DNA from: an uncultured Litoreibacter sp. | Lineage (GTDB): Bacteria; Pseudomonadota; Alphaproteobacteria; Rhodobacterales; Rhodobacteraceae | Direction: 5' to 3' | DNA: 64,000 bases | Assembly: GCF_947487515.1 (NCBI RefSeq) | Contig: NZ_CANKWO010000001.1 | Location: 558,001 to 622,000 of the forward strand | Program-made: the position numbers and the translations under genes | The notes under the pieces: model-generated | The model's input: the letters and a program-made list of their open reading frames with translations, nothing else | The model's database searches: none | Told to the model about the DNA's origin: nothing | Shown: positions 18,762 to 27,857 of the stretch, in pieces | Layout of the letters: the number at the start of each line of letters is the position of its first letter | Position numbering within the stretch: the stretch's first letter is position 1

Positions 18762-20405
18762 ATGGCAAGATACGTATTCATCACCGGCGGGGTTGTTTCC
18801 TCCTTGGGCAAAGGTTTGGCTTCAGCGGCACTGGGTGCCTTGTTGCAGGCCCGCGGCTATTCGGTGCGCTTACGCAAACTTGACCCCTATCTGAACGTCG
18901 ATCCCGGCACGATGAGCCCTTTCGAGCATGGCGAAGTTTTCGTCACCGACGACGGCGCGGAAACCGATCTGGATCTTGGTCACTACGAGCGCTTCACCGG
19001 CGTGGCAGCCCGCAATACTGATTCCATCTCATCTGGGCGCGTATATTCCACCGTTTTGGAAAAAGAGCGCCGCGGCGATTACCTTGGGAAAACCATTCAA
19101 GTGATCCCGCATGTCACCAACGAGATCAAAGATTTCCTGAATGTGGGCGACGACGAGGTCGATTTCATGCTGTGTGAAATTGGTGGAACCGTTGGCGACA
19201 TCGAAGGCCTGCCCTTCTTTGAGGCCATCCGCCAATTCGCGCATGAACGTCCTCGTGGGGAATGCCTGTTCATGCATCTGACGTTGCTGCCTTATCTGGC
19301 GGCCTCGGGCGAGCTGAAAACCAAACCGACGCAACACTCGGTCAAAGAATTGCAATCTATCGGCATCGCCCCCGACATTCTGGTGTGTCGCTCCGAGCAT
19401 CCTATCCCCGAGAAAGAGCGCGAGAAGCTGGCCCTGTTCTGCAACGTGCGCCCCGATAGCGTGATTGCAGCCTATGACCTTGGCTCTATCTACGACGCGC
19501 CGCTGGCCTATCACAAAGAAGGGTTGGACACGGCCGTGCTGAACGCCTTTGGCATCTCTCCTGCGCCAAAGCCAAAGCTGGGCGTTTGGGAAGATGTGTC
19601 CGATCGGGTGCATAACTATGAAGGTGAAGTGCGCGTCGCCATCGTGGGCAAATATATCCAACTTGAAGACGCCTATAAGTCGATCAAGGAAGCTTTGATG
19701 CATGGCGGCATGGCCAATCGCGTCAAGGTCCGCGTGGAATGGGTCGACGCCGAAGTGTTTGACCGCGAAGACGCAGCCCCGCATCTGGAAGGCTATCACG
19801 CCATTCTGGTTCCCGGTGGCTTTGGCGAGCGCGGCACCGAAGGCAAAATCAAAGCGGCGCAATTTGCCCGCGAAAAAGGCATCCCCTATCTGGGCATCTG
19901 CCTTGGCATGCAAATGGCCGTTGTCGAAGCAGCCCGCAACTTGGCCGGCATGGTGGATGCGGGCTCCGAAGAGTTCGACCATGAGGCCGGAAAGAAACGT
20001 TTTACTCCAGTGGTTTACCACCTCAAAGAATGGGTTCAGGGCAACCATAAGGTGAAACGCAAGGAAACCGACGACAAAGGCGGCACCATGCGCCTTGGGT
20101 CCTATAACGCGACATTGACCAAGGGCTCCAAAGTGGCGGAAATCTACGGCGACACAGCCATCGAAGAACGCCATCGCCACCGCTATGAGGTGGACACCAA
20201 ATACAAGGACGCGCTGGAGGACAAAGGCCTGATCTTCTCGGGGATGTCTCCTGACGGCAGCTTGCCAGAAATCGTCGAAGTGAAGGACCACCCGTGGTTC
20301 ATCGGTGTGCAATTCCACCCAGAGCTGAAATCCAAGCCCTTCGCCCCGCATCCGCTGTTCCGCGATTTTGTACGTGCAGCAAAGGACAATTCAAGGTTAG
20401 TGTAA
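18762..20405 (+). CDS. pyrG: CTP synthase (glutamine hydrolysing)
   Basis: 547 residues. It converts UTP to CTP with ATP and glutamine-derived ammonia. The N-terminal synthetase domain has [17 protein letters not shown] and [15 protein letters not shown]. The C-terminal class I glutamine amidotransferase domain has the nucleophile Cys in [10 protein letters not shown] and the His/Glu pair in [10 protein letters not shown]. Normal length. The downstream TerB-like gene begins 3 bp after its stop, so it shares a transcript. Confidence 0.98.
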   Translation: MARYVFITGGVVSSLGKGLASAALGALLQARGYSVRLRKLDPYLNVDPGTMSPFEHGEVFVTDDGAETDLDLGHYERFTGVAARNTDSISSGRVYSTVLEKERRGDYLGKTIQVIPHVTNEIKDFLNVGDDEVDFMLCEIGGTVGDIEGLPFFEAIRQFAHERPRGECLFMHLTLLPYLAASGELKTKPTQHSVKELQSIGIAPDILVCRSEHPIPEKEREKLALFCNVRPDSVIAAYDLGSIYDAPLAYHKEGLDTAVLNAFGISPAPKPKLGVWEDVSDRVHNYEGEVRVAIVGKYIQLEDAYKSIKEALMHGGMANRVKVRVEWVDAEVFDREDAAPHLEGYHAILVPGGFGERGTEGKIKAAQFAREKGIPYLGICLGMQMAVVEAARNLAGMVDAGSEEFDHEAGKKRFTPVVYHLKEWVQGNHKVKRKETDDKGGTMRLGSYNATLTKGSKVAEIYGDTAIEERHRHRYEVDTKYKDALEDKGLIFSGMSPDGSLPEIVEVKDHPWFIGVQFHPELKSKPFAPHPLFRDFVRAAKDNSRLV

Positions 20406-20408
20406 CCC

Positions 20409-20807
20409 ATGTTCGAAAAATGGTTCAAACGCACCAGCCCGGAGGCCCCGCCTCTGCCCACCCCCACGGCGGAATTGTCATTGGGCGCGTTGTTGGTGCG
20501 TATGGCCAAGGCCGACAAGAATTATCACGTGACCGAAATCGGTGTTGTTGATCGCGTTTTGGCCTCACAATTCGATCTGACTTCGGTCGAGGCGGCCAGA
20601 ATGCGTGCCGATTGCGAACGTTTGGAAAAAGCGGCCCCCGACACGGCCCAGTTCATCGCGTTGATCAACTCCAACATTCCCACAGCGCAACGTCGTGCAC
20701 TTCTTAAGGCGCTCGCGGATGTCGCCCGCGCAGACGGAATAGATCACCCCGAAGAAGAAGCCCTGATACAGGTTCTCGCGACCGAATTGGACGCACAATA
20801 TAAGTAA
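20409..20807 (+). CDS. TerB-like domain protein, copy 1
   Basis: 132 residues, all-helical. The pattern ELSLGALLVRMAKADKNYHV, then LADVARADGIDHPEEEALIQ, is that of TerB/DjlA-like domains, which bind metal through acidic residues and are linked to membrane stress or tellurite resistance in other bacteria. No other ter genes are nearby. It starts 3 bp after pyrG. A second TerB-like gene lies 353 bp further on, with DUF1330 between. Confidence 0.85.
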   Translation: MFEKWFKRTSPEAPPLPTPTAELSLGALLVRMAKADKNYHVTEIGVVDRVLASQFDLTSVEAARMRADCERLEKAAPDTAQFIALINSNIPTAQRRALLKALADVARADGIDHPEEEALIQVLATELDAQYK

Positions 20808-20827
20808 GCAAGGGAAAGAGCCCCATC

Positions 20828-21121
20828 ATGCCCAAAGCCTATTGGATCGCCCACGCCGAAGTCTCTGACCCGAAGGTCTATGAGCAGTATAAAGCTGCCA
20901 ATGCAGCGCCGTTCAAAGAATTTGGCGCCCGCTTTGTCGTCCGCGGCGGGGCACAAGAGGTCCGCGAAGGAGCTGCCAAGTCGCGCACCGTTGTCATCGA
21001 GTTCCCATCTTTGGAGGCGGCACAAGCGTGCTATGACAGCCCCGGTTATCAGGCCGCCTTGGCGATCCGGAATCCGATATCCGAGGCCGATCTGGTCATC
21101 GTCGAAGGCTATGAGGCCTAG
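20828..21121 (+). CDS. DUF1330 family protein
   Basis: 97 residues of the dimeric alpha+beta barrel type. Landmarks are MPKAYWIAHAEVSDPKVYEQ, then VRGGAQEVREG and VVIEFPSLEAAQACYDSPGY, which is the normal DUF1330 pattern. Function unknown; the fold is used by small oxygenases and by binding proteins. It has its own ribosome-binding site (AAGGGAAAGAG) and sits in the pyrG-TerB cluster. Confidence 0.92.
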   Translation: MPKAYWIAHAEVSDPKVYEQYKAANAAPFKEFGARFVVRGGAQEVREGAAKSRTVVIEFPSLEAAQACYDSPGYQAALAIRNPISEADLVIVEGYEA

Positions 21122-21160
21122 CTGGTTGACACCGCCCTCTTTGAGCTGTCCTTTACCCCT

Positions 21161-21607
21161 ATGATTGCTGATTTTTTCAAGCGGCTTACCGCCGCCAAGG
21201 ACGCCCCGCTGGATGCCAGCGACGCCCGTCTTGCCCTTGCGGCCCTGCTGGTTCGCGTGGCCCGTGCCAATGATGATTACACCACCTCCGAAGTGGCGAA
21301 AATCGATGTGATACTGGCCCGTCACTACCCTGACCTTGATGCCACCACGGCTGCCGCCCTGCGCGTTGAGGGCGAAGAAATTGAAGACACGGCCCATGAC
21401 ACGATCAAGTTCACCCGCTCGATCAAAGACGCCGTAGAGCTGGACGACCGGATCGAGGTCATAGAAGCCCTTTGGGAATTGGTTCTCGCCGATGGCGAGC
21501 GTGATCACGACGAAGAAGGCGCCCTGCGTTTGATCGCACCGCTTCTGGGCATCAATGACCGCGACAGCGCTTTGGCACGCCAACGGGTCGAACAACGGCT
21601 GGCATGA
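21161..21607 (+). CDS. TerB-like domain protein, copy 2
   Basis: 148 residues. Same pattern as copy 1: LALAALLVRVARANDDYTTS, then LWELVLADGERDHDEEGALR, so the two are diverged paralogues. The acidic DGERDHDEE segment is the probable metal site. Its stop overlaps the next start by 4 bp (ATGA), coupling it to the PhnD-like protein. Confidence 0.87.
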   Translation: MIADFFKRLTAAKDAPLDASDARLALAALLVRVARANDDYTTSEVAKIDVILARHYPDLDATTAAALRVEGEEIEDTAHDTIKFTRSIKDAVELDDRIEVIEALWELVLADGERDHDEEGALRLIAPLLGINDRDSALARQRVEQRLA

Positions 21608-22347
21608 TCGCCAGCCTCCCCATGTATGACCGTCCAGAGACGGCTGAGGCGAACGACCGGTTGTGGCATTTAATTTGTGCGGCCTTAGGCGATTTGGCCC
21701 CCGACCGGCTGACCCGCGACATTGCCGATCTGACGACTCATTGGCAGTCTCCCGATCTGGTTTTGTCGCAGACATGCGGCTTCCCCTACCGCGCGATTTT
21801 GTCAGACAGGGTGCATCTTGCGGCCTCTCCTGTTCTGAACCTTGATTGCCCGACTGGGCACTATTACTCGGTCATCATCGCGCATAAAAGCCGCGCGGGC
21901 GCCCCATTGACCGACTTCAATTTTGCCACCGCCGCCTATAACGAGCCGATGTCGCAAAGCGGCTGGGCCGCCCTATATGCGCATATGTCGGGGGCCGGAC
22001 TACAGCTGGGCGCGCTTATGCAAAGCGGGGCGCATCGTGCCTCCGCGCAGGCCGTGGCAGACAGACAGGCCGACATAGCGGCCATCGATGCGCTGACGTG
22101 GCAGATGATTTGCAAATGGGACGATTTCGCCTCCGATCTTTGTGTGATCGAAAAAACGGCACCGACACCAGCACTGCCCTATATTTGTGCCCGATCGGTG
22201 TCGCCAATTTTGATCCGAGATGCCCTGCGGCAGGCCAGCCGCGCCCTCAGCGAGGAAGACAAAGACACCCTTGGCCTTTTGGGGGTTACGGTCTTGCCAA
22301 CGCAAGCCTATCTGGACATCGCGACGCCCCCGCCACCTGCAAAGTAA
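21604..22347 (+). CDS. PhnD-like (phosphonate-type) binding-fold protein without signal peptide
   Basis: 247 residues. It resembles the PhnD/phosphate-phosphonate periplasmic binding superfamily: early MIASLPMYDRPETAEANDRL, the ligand-loop region DLVLSQTCGFPYRAIL, then YYSVIIAHKSRAG and DIAAIDALTWQMI. No signal peptide is present; the chain begins directly with the first strand, so it is predicted cytosolic or is a sensor or enzyme-like relative rather than a transporter component. No phn permease is nearby. Coupled to TerB copy 2. Confidence 0.8.
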   Translation: MIASLPMYDRPETAEANDRLWHLICAALGDLAPDRLTRDIADLTTHWQSPDLVLSQTCGFPYRAILSDRVHLAASPVLNLDCPTGHYYSVIIAHKSRAGAPLTDFNFATAAYNEPMSQSGWAALYAHMSGAGLQLGALMQSGAHRASAQAVADRQADIAAIDALTWQMICKWDDFASDLCVIEKTAPTPALPYICARSVSPILIRDALRQASRALSEEDKDTLGLLGVTVLPTQAYLDIATPPPPAK

Positions 22348-22431
22348 CCTAGCGTCACTTTCCGAATTCCCATTGCAAATGCTGCGAATCTCGGCCCTAT
22401 TAAACCACTGCTACCCAATTTGAGAGTTTAC

Positions 22432-23211
22432 GTGTCTGCCAACACCCCCCCCGTCCTAGAAATCAAAGACCTGCATAAAGCCTATGGCGCATTGGAGGTG
22501 CTCAAAGGGGTATCTGTAAGTGCGAAAGCAGGGGATGTTGTGACGCTTATCGGCTCGTCGGGGTCAGGAAAATCGACGCTTCTGCGCTGCGCCAATTTGT
22601 TGGAACACAGTCAGCAGGGTGAGGTGCTGTTCGATGGCGAACCGGTCAAATGGAAAGGCGATGGGCTGGCCCGCCAGCCCGCGGATCCCCGTCAGGTCAC
22701 CCGCATTCGCACGAATCTTTCCATGGTGTTTCAGCAGTTCAACCTTTGGTCGCATATGACCATCTTGCAAAACGTCATGGAGGCCCCTGTCACCGTTCTG
22801 GGCAGGGACCGCGCGGTCGTTGAACCTCAGGCGCGCGCGCTTTTGGACAAAGTGGGCATCGGGGACAAATGCGACGTCTTTCCCGCGCAAATGTCCGGCG
22901 GCCAGCAACAACGTGCCGCGATTGCGCGCGCATTATGCATGCAGCCCAAAGCGCTGCTGTTTGACGAGCCAACCTCCGCCCTTGATCCCGAGTTGGAGCA
23001 AGAGGTGGTAAAAGTCATCAAGGACCTCGCCGCCGAAGGGCGCACGATGATGATCGTCACCCACGACATGCGCCTTGCAGCAGATGTCAGCGATCATGTG
23101 ATCTTCCTGCACCAAGGCCGGATTGAAGAAGAAGGCGCACCAGCTGAATTATTCGGCGCGCCCAAGACAGAACGATTGCAGCAGTTTCTGAGCGCAACCG
23201 TTCCCGCATAA
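22432..23211 (+). CDS. Polar amino acid/amine ABC transporter, ATPase
   Basis: 259 residues. Walker A GSSGSGKSTLLR, Q-loop VFQQFNLWSHMT, signature SGGQQQR, Walker B ALLFDEPTSALDPE and the switch histidine TMMIVTHDM are all present. It is closest in style to HisP/ArtP-type ATPases. The frame opens at TTG 22420, but GTG 22432 (MSANTPPVLEIKDLH) has GAGAG just ahead and gives the usual N-terminus. First gene of a seven-gene cluster: ATPase, binding protein, two permeases, amidotransferase, GS-like, oxidoreductase. Confidence 0.94.
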   Translation: MSANTPPVLEIKDLHKAYGALEVLKGVSVSAKAGDVVTLIGSSGSGKSTLLRCANLLEHSQQGEVLFDGEPVKWKGDGLARQPADPRQVTRIRTNLSMVFQQFNLWSHMTILQNVMEAPVTVLGRDRAVVEPQARALLDKVGIGDKCDVFPAQMSGGQQQRAAIARALCMQPKALLFDEPTSALDPELEQEVVKVIKDLAAEGRTMMIVTHDMRLAADVSDHVIFLHQGRIEEEGAPAELFGAPKTERLQQFLSATVPA

Positions 23212-23247
23212 ACTTTAGCTACAACGCATAACTATGGAGAAACCAAC

Positions 23248-23979
23248 ATGAAAAACCTGATCCTTTCCACCACCGCCTTGGTGATGACCGCAGGTTTTGC
23301 ATTGGCTGACGGCCACGGCAAAACCATCCGCATGGGCACAGAGGGCGCGTATCCTCCCTACAATTTCATCAATGACGCTGGCGAAGTCGACGGCTTTGAG
23401 CGCGAGCTGGGCGACGAGCTGTGCAAACGCGCCGAGCTGACCTGCGAATGGGTCACCAATGAATGGGACAGCATCATCCCGAACCTCGTGTCCGGCAACT
23501 ACGACACAATCATCGCTGGCATGTCCATCACCGCAGAGCGTGACGAAGTTATCGACTTCACCGATCCATACACGCAGCCCGATCCATCCGCCTATTTGGC
23601 AATGTCTGCTGACGTTGACCTGAAAACCGCAGTGATCGCGGCGCAGGCCTCCACTATTCAAGCCAGCCACGTAGCCACGATGGAAGGCGCCACGCTGATC
23701 GAATTCGCAAGCCCAGAGGAAACGGTTGCTGCGGTCAAAAACGGCGAAGCTGATGCCGTTCTGGCCGACAAAGCATTCCTCGAGCCTGCGGCAGAAGCCG
23801 AGGCAGACCTGAGCCTCATCGGTGAAGACATCCTGTTGGGCGGCGGCATCGGACTTGGTGTGCGCGAAAGCGACGGGGAGTTGAAAGAAAAGTTCAACAA
23901 AGCCATCCAGTCCATGAAGGCCGACGGTTCTTTGAACGCGCTGATCACCAAGCACCTGCCTGGCTCCGCGACATTCTAA
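23248..23979 (+). CDS. Periplasmic solute-binding protein, polar amino acid type
   Basis: 243 residues. The signal peptide is about 20 residues (cleavage FALA|DG). Mature protein: IRMGTEGAYPPYNFINDAGE, FERELGDELCKRAELTCEWV, LVSGNYDTIIAGMSITAERD and GIGLGVRESDGELKEKFNKA, the standard family 3 (HisJ/ArgT-like) pattern. It delivers the ligand to the two permeases. A strong intercistronic hairpin follows, which often keeps binding-protein mRNA more abundant than the permease mRNA. Confidence 0.94.
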   Translation: MKNLILSTTALVMTAGFALADGHGKTIRMGTEGAYPPYNFINDAGEVDGFERELGDELCKRAELTCEWVTNEWDSIIPNLVSGNYDTIIAGMSITAERDEVIDFTDPYTQPDPSAYLAMSADVDLKTAVIAAQASTIQASHVATMEGATLIEFASPEETVAAVKNGEADAVLADKAFLEPAAEAEADLSLIGEDILLGGGIGLGVRESDGELKEKFNKAIQSMKADGSLNALITKHLPGSATF

Positions 23980-23986
23980 AACATCA

Positions 23987-24011
23987 AAGGTGGAGCACAT
24001 CGCTCCACCTT
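23987..24011 (+). promoter_or_regulatory. Intercistronic hairpin between binding protein and permease genes
   Basis: A 10-bp perfect stem (AAGGTGGAGC, GCTCCACCTT) with a 5-nt loop, 7 bp after the binding-protein stop and without a T run. It fits an mRNA-stabilising or partial-termination element that sets the ratio of binding protein to permease. Confidence 0.7.
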
Positions 24012-24136
24012 ATCACTGCTTCCTAAATACCTAATTCCGACGCTCGACTGGCCATCCCATCTTTAGTTATTGTACCGATCCCACCACCTTAGAGGGCCTG
24101 TCTTGGCTCAGCTGCTACCTGACAACGGGCAAGCAC

Positions 24137-24925
24137 ATGGGGCTGTATTGGGCCTTCGGCACCGTCCTCATCTTGCTTGCGATCACCGCCCCTGCGGCGT
24201 TGATGTTTGGCTTTGGTGGGGCGATGGCCGCGCGCTCGAATGTGCTTCCTATGCGCTGGTTCGGCAAAGGCTACATCGCCATCGTTCGCGGAGTGCCCGA
24301 CATCGCCTTTTTCTTGTTCTTTGTCATCGCCTTGGATCAGGGCTTTGAATGGATGCGCCACCAGTACTTATGCCCTGACTGGGACCAACCGATCCGCCAG
24401 GGCAACGATTTCGTGGTCTGCCAAGCAGCAAAGCTGCCTTTGGGCGACGCCCCCCAATGGGTTCATGAGGTTTACGGATTTTTCACGGCGGTTCTGACAT
24501 TTGCCATCGTCTTCGGAGCCTTTGCCGCAAATGTCTTATTCGGGGCCATGAATGCGGTGCCCAAGGGGCAAATCGAGACCGCCCAAGCCTATGGCATGAC
24601 ACCCGCGCAAATCTTCCGCCGCATCACCGTGCCGCAGATGTGGGTCTATGCCCTGCCTGGGCTGTCCAACTTGTGGATGGTGCTGATCAAGGCGACGCCG
24701 CTGCTGTTTTTGCTGGGTGTCGAGGACATTGTCTACTGGGCCCGCGAGTTGGGAAGTTCCAAAACGCCGCGCTTTACGGATTATCCCCATGGTGACTGGC
24801 GCTTGTGGTATTTTCTGGGGCTTTTGGTCTTCTACCTATCCTTCACCAAACTGTCTGAATTCGTGCTTGAGCGCATCATGAAACGCCTCACCCATGGCCA
24901 AGCCACCTTGGGAGGTGCGTCATGA
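24137..24925 (+). CDS. Polar amino acid ABC transporter permease 1
   Basis: 262 residues from the first standard start. It has several membrane helices and the EAA loop (QIETAQAYGMTPAQIFRRIT). Between helices 1 and 2 an insert contains paired cysteines (YLCPDWDQPIRQ to FVVCQAAK). The reading frame is open back to a stop at 24032-24034 and the 26 codons before ATG read IFSYCTDPTTLEGLSWLS-CYLTTGKH, which looks coding and like the N-terminus of related permeases, but contains no ATG, GTG, TTG or CTG. The true start may therefore be ATC 24059. Its stop overlaps permease 2 by 4 bp. Confidence 0.9.
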   Translation: MGLYWAFGTVLILLAITAPAALMFGFGGAMAARSNVLPMRWFGKGYIAIVRGVPDIAFFLFFVIALDQGFEWMRHQYLCPDWDQPIRQGNDFVVCQAAKLPLGDAPQWVHEVYGFFTAVLTFAIVFGAFAANVLFGAMNAVPKGQIETAQAYGMTPAQIFRRITVPQMWVYALPGLSNLWMVLIKATPLLFLLGVEDIVYWARELGSSKTPRFTDYPHGDWRLWYFLGLLVFYLSFTKLSEFVLERIMKRLTHGQATLGGAS

Positions 24926-25728
24926 GCTGTTGGGACACCGTTCAGGCCTATGCTTTCCGCTCGCTGGGATATGGCGAACGCCTGCTTCCACGTGATGACT
25001 TCACCATTTGCCAACAGGTCACGCTGATCGGCTCTGGGATGTTGTGGAACATCTATTTTGGACTGTTGGCGTTGATTGCCGGATTTGTACTGGCCAATGC
25101 TGTGGCAGTCGCGAAGGCCTCAAACAACATCTGGCTCCGCCGCCCTGCCAATTGGTTCATCTTGATTTTCCGTGGCTCCCCCCTGTTTATCCAGTTTTTC
25201 CTCGCGTATTTCTTGTTCCTCACCCTCAAGCAATCAACGGGGGCGTTTAGCTGGTTGACCTCGGCTTGGGCGGGGGCATTGATCGTGCTGTTCTTGAATA
25301 CTGCCGCCTATACGGCCGAAATTTTCTACGGCGCGCTGCGGTCGGTCCCCAAGGGCGAGGTCGAAGCCGCAGACGCCTATGGCATGACCGGTTGGTCCCG
25401 TTTTCGCCGTGTGATCTGGCCCACCATGATGCGCCTTGCATGGCCCGCCTACACCAACGAGGCGATCTTCTTGTTCCACGCAACCACCTTGGTGTTTTTC
25501 GCAGGCTTTCCAATCGTCAAACAAGGCGGAGACGCTTTGTACTACGCCAGCTATTTTGCCGATAAGACCTTCAACCCGTTTGTCCCCTACCCCATTTTGG
25601 CAGGGTTTTTCATCCTGCTGACCCTGTGCGTCATCGGTATTTTCGGGCTTATCAACAAGCGCCTGAACCGGCATCTCCCGCAGCAGGAAAAACGCAAATT
25701 GCGCTACCGGCCACAACTTATCAGATAA
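24922..25728 (+). CDS. Polar amino acid ABC transporter permease 2
   Basis: 268 residues. It has about five transmembrane helices, the HisM/QM-type opening IYFGLLALIAGFVLANAVAV, IFRGSPLFIQFFLAYFLF and the EAA loop EVEAADAYGMTGWSRFRRVI. It starts in an ATGA overlap with permease 1 and must form the channel with it. The tail is basic (NRHLPQQEKRKLRYR), as expected for a cytoplasmic end. Confidence 0.94.
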   Translation: MSCWDTVQAYAFRSLGYGERLLPRDDFTICQQVTLIGSGMLWNIYFGLLALIAGFVLANAVAVAKASNNIWLRRPANWFILIFRGSPLFIQFFLAYFLFLTLKQSTGAFSWLTSAWAGALIVLFLNTAAYTAEIFYGALRSVPKGEVEAADAYGMTGWSRFRRVIWPTMMRLAWPAYTNEAIFLFHATTLVFFAGFPIVKQGGDALYYASYFADKTFNPFVPYPILAGFFILLTLCVIGIFGLINKRLNRHLPQQEKRKLRYRPQLIR

Positions 25729-25789
25729 GCCCTTTCGCGCAGCAAACGGCGCGACTACCTTACGCTTAATCGACACACTAGAGGCCCCA

Positions 25790-26491
25790 ATGAAAATCGG
25801 CATCCTAACCTGCGGTCACGCAGCCTCCGAGTTGCAAGAAAAATTCGGCGACTTTCCGGACATGTTCCAATCCTTGCTTGATGATCAGGGGTTCACCTTC
25901 GAAACCTATGACGTCGAGCATCTTCAGTTCCCCACCAACATTCACGACTGCGACGGCTGGTTGCTGACCGGATCGCGCCACGGGGCCTATGAAGATCACG
26001 CCTTCATTCCTTTGCTGGAGACCTTCATTCAACAAGCCTATAGCGCGCATGTTCCGATGGTTGGCATCTGCTTTGGGCATCAGATCATTGCGCAAGCCCT
26101 TGGAGGGCATGTCGAGAAATTCTCGGGCGGTTGGGCGATTGGGCTGAACGAATACGACTTCGAAGACCTTGGATCTGTAAAGCTGAACGCGTGGCATCAA
26201 GACCAAGTCATACGCAAACCCGAAGGGGCAACCACAGTTGCCTCGAACGGGTTTTGCGAACATGCCGCACTGGTCTATGACACCCGCGCCTTTACCGTGC
26301 AGCCCCATCCCGAGTTCCAAGGGGCGTTGATCAAGGATTTCGCCCAGCTGCGTCAAGGCACGGCGGACTACCCTCAGGATTTGATGGATAAGGCGGTACA
26401 AACGTCGGCACAGAACAACCACAATCAGGCCTTGGCGTCCAAGATATCGACCTTCTTCAAGCAACCGCGTCAGCCTGCCCATGTCGAATAG
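25790..26491 (+). CDS. Class I glutamine amidotransferase-like protein
   Basis: 233 residues. The nucleophile elbow VGICFGHQIIAQALGG and the catalytic His/Glu in FTVQPHPEFQG are intact, so it should hydrolyse a gamma-glutamyl amide or glutamine. GuaA-like free-standing domains are common beside gamma-glutamyl-amine catabolism genes, where they may cleave the gamma-glutamyl product. Here it lies between the transporter and the GS-like gene and overlaps the latter by 11 bp. The precise substrate is not known. Confidence 0.9.
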   Translation: MKIGILTCGHAASELQEKFGDFPDMFQSLLDDQGFTFETYDVEHLQFPTNIHDCDGWLLTGSRHGAYEDHAFIPLLETFIQQAYSAHVPMVGICFGHQIIAQALGGHVEKFSGGWAIGLNEYDFEDLGSVKLNAWHQDQVIRKPEGATTVASNGFCEHAALVYDTRAFTVQPHPEFQGALIKDFAQLRQGTADYPQDLMDKAVQTSAQNNHNQALASKISTFFKQPRQPAHVE

Positions 26492-27857
26492 CACAACCGC
26501 CTCAAACTGGTTGGAAACTCTTCCAGACGCCGCATCGTCCTACCTGAAGGACCACCGTTTGGACGAGGTCGAGTGCATCATCTCCGACCTGCCGGGAATC
26601 GCGCGTGGGAAAGCCGTACCTGCGTCCAAATTCGCAAAGCAATCGCAGTTCTTCCTGCCCAATTCGATCTATTTCCAAACGATCACAGGCGGTTGGGGGG
26701 AGGCCGCAGGCGCAGGCGGCTTTACCGAACCCGATATGATCCTCAAACCCGACATGAGCACGGCCTGCGCAGCGCCTTGGACGGGGGACTGGACGTTGCA
26801 AGTGATCCATGACGCCTTCGACCAAGCTGGCGAGCCGATTCCCTTTGCCCCGCGCAACGTGTTGAAACGCGTGGTGGAAATGTACCGCGCACGGGGATGG
26901 GAACCGGTTGTGGCCCCCGAAATGGAATTCTATTTGGTGGCCCGCAACATCAATCCCGCCGAAGCCATTGCGCCTATGATGGGGCGCTCGGGCCGGCCCG
27001 CGGCGGCGCGGCAGGCCTACTCCATGAGCGCTGTGGACGAATTCGGCCCCGTTATCGACGACATCTATGATTTCGCGGAACACATGGGCTTTGAGATCGA
27101 CGGCATCACCCAAGAAGGTGGCGCGGGGCAGCTGGAAATCAATTTGCAGCACGGCGATCCGGTCAAGCTGGCGGACGAGATTTTCTACTTCAAACGCCTG
27201 ATCCGCGAAGCCGCGTTGCGCCACGATTGCTTTGCCACCTTCATGGCCAAACCCATCGAGGGCGAGCCGGGAAGTGCAATGCATATCCACCACTCGGTAA
27301 TCGACAAGGCGACAGGCGCGAATATTTTCACCGCCAAGGATGGCTCCGAGACGCCCGCCTTCAAGCATTTCATCGCTGGGCTGCAAAACCACCTGCCATC
27401 CGTTGTCGCCCTGCTTGCGCCTTATGTGAACAGCTATCGGCGCTACGTCAAAGATCAGGCTGCCCCGATCAACTTGGAATGGGGACGCGACAACCGCACC
27501 ACCGGCATTCGAGTGCCCATTTCCGATCCTGCCTCACGGCGCGTGGAAAACCGTTTGGCGGGAATGGACTGCAACCCCTATCTGGGCATAGCTGCGTCTT
27601 TGGCTTGCGGGTTTTTGGGGCTCAAAGAGGAAAAGCCCCCTAGCGCCCAATACAAGGGCGACGCATATGAGGCCATGGCTGACGTGCCCCGCGGCCTTTA
27701 TTCCGCATTAAATTTATTAAATGAAGACAAAGAAATACAGGGTATTCTTCATCCTGACTTCTCAAGAGTTTATTCGATCGTCAAGGCCGCAGAGTATGAT
27801 GAATTCCTGCAAGTCATCTCGCCATGGGAGCGCGAGCATCTTTTGCTAAACGTATGA
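26481..27857 (+). CDS. Glutamine synthetase family protein (gamma-glutamylamine synthetase-like)
   Basis: 458 residues. GS fold: EVECIISDLPGIARGK at the N-terminus, metal-binding APEMEFYL, GGAGQLEINLQHGDPVKLAD, ATP-binding AMHIHHSVIDK and WGRDNRTTGIRVP. It has the domain order of PuuA/GlnA-III-type ligases, which join glutamate to an amine rather than making glutamine, and it lacks the GlnA adenylylation-loop motif. Coupled by overlaps to the amidotransferase and oxidoreductase genes, which supports ligation of an imported amine. Putrescine, ethanolamine or a methylated amine are all possible. Confidence 0.88.
   Translation: MSNSTTASNWLETLPDAASSYLKDHRLDEVECIISDLPGIARGKAVPASKFAKQSQFFLPNSIYFQTITGGWGEAAGAGGFTEPDMILKPDMSTACAAPWTGDWTLQVIHDAFDQAGEPIPFAPRNVLKRVVEMYRARGWEPVVAPEMEFYLVARNINPAEAIAPMMGRSGRPAAARQAYSMSAVDEFGPVIDDIYDFAEHMGFEIDGITQEGGAGQLEINLQHGDPVKLADEIFYFKRLIREAALRHDCFATFMAKPIEGEPGSAMHIHHSVIDKATGANIFTAKDGSETPAFKHFIAGLQNHLPSVVALLAPYVNSYRRYVKDQAAPINLEWGRDNRTTGIRVPISDPASRRVENRLAGMDCNPYLGIAASLACGFLGLKEEKPPSAQYKGDAYEAMADVPRGLYSALNLLNEDKEIQGILHPDFSRVYSIVKAAEYDEFLQVISPWEREHLLLNV

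Noticed and set aside
19029-20351. 440-codon open frame opposite pyrG
   Set aside because: It lies entirely inside a certain CTP synthase gene and its translation shows no domain; GC-rich codon bias leaves the antisense frame open.
20409-21607. Tellurite resistance operon
   Set aside because: Only TerB-like domains occur; terC, terD, terE or terZ are missing.
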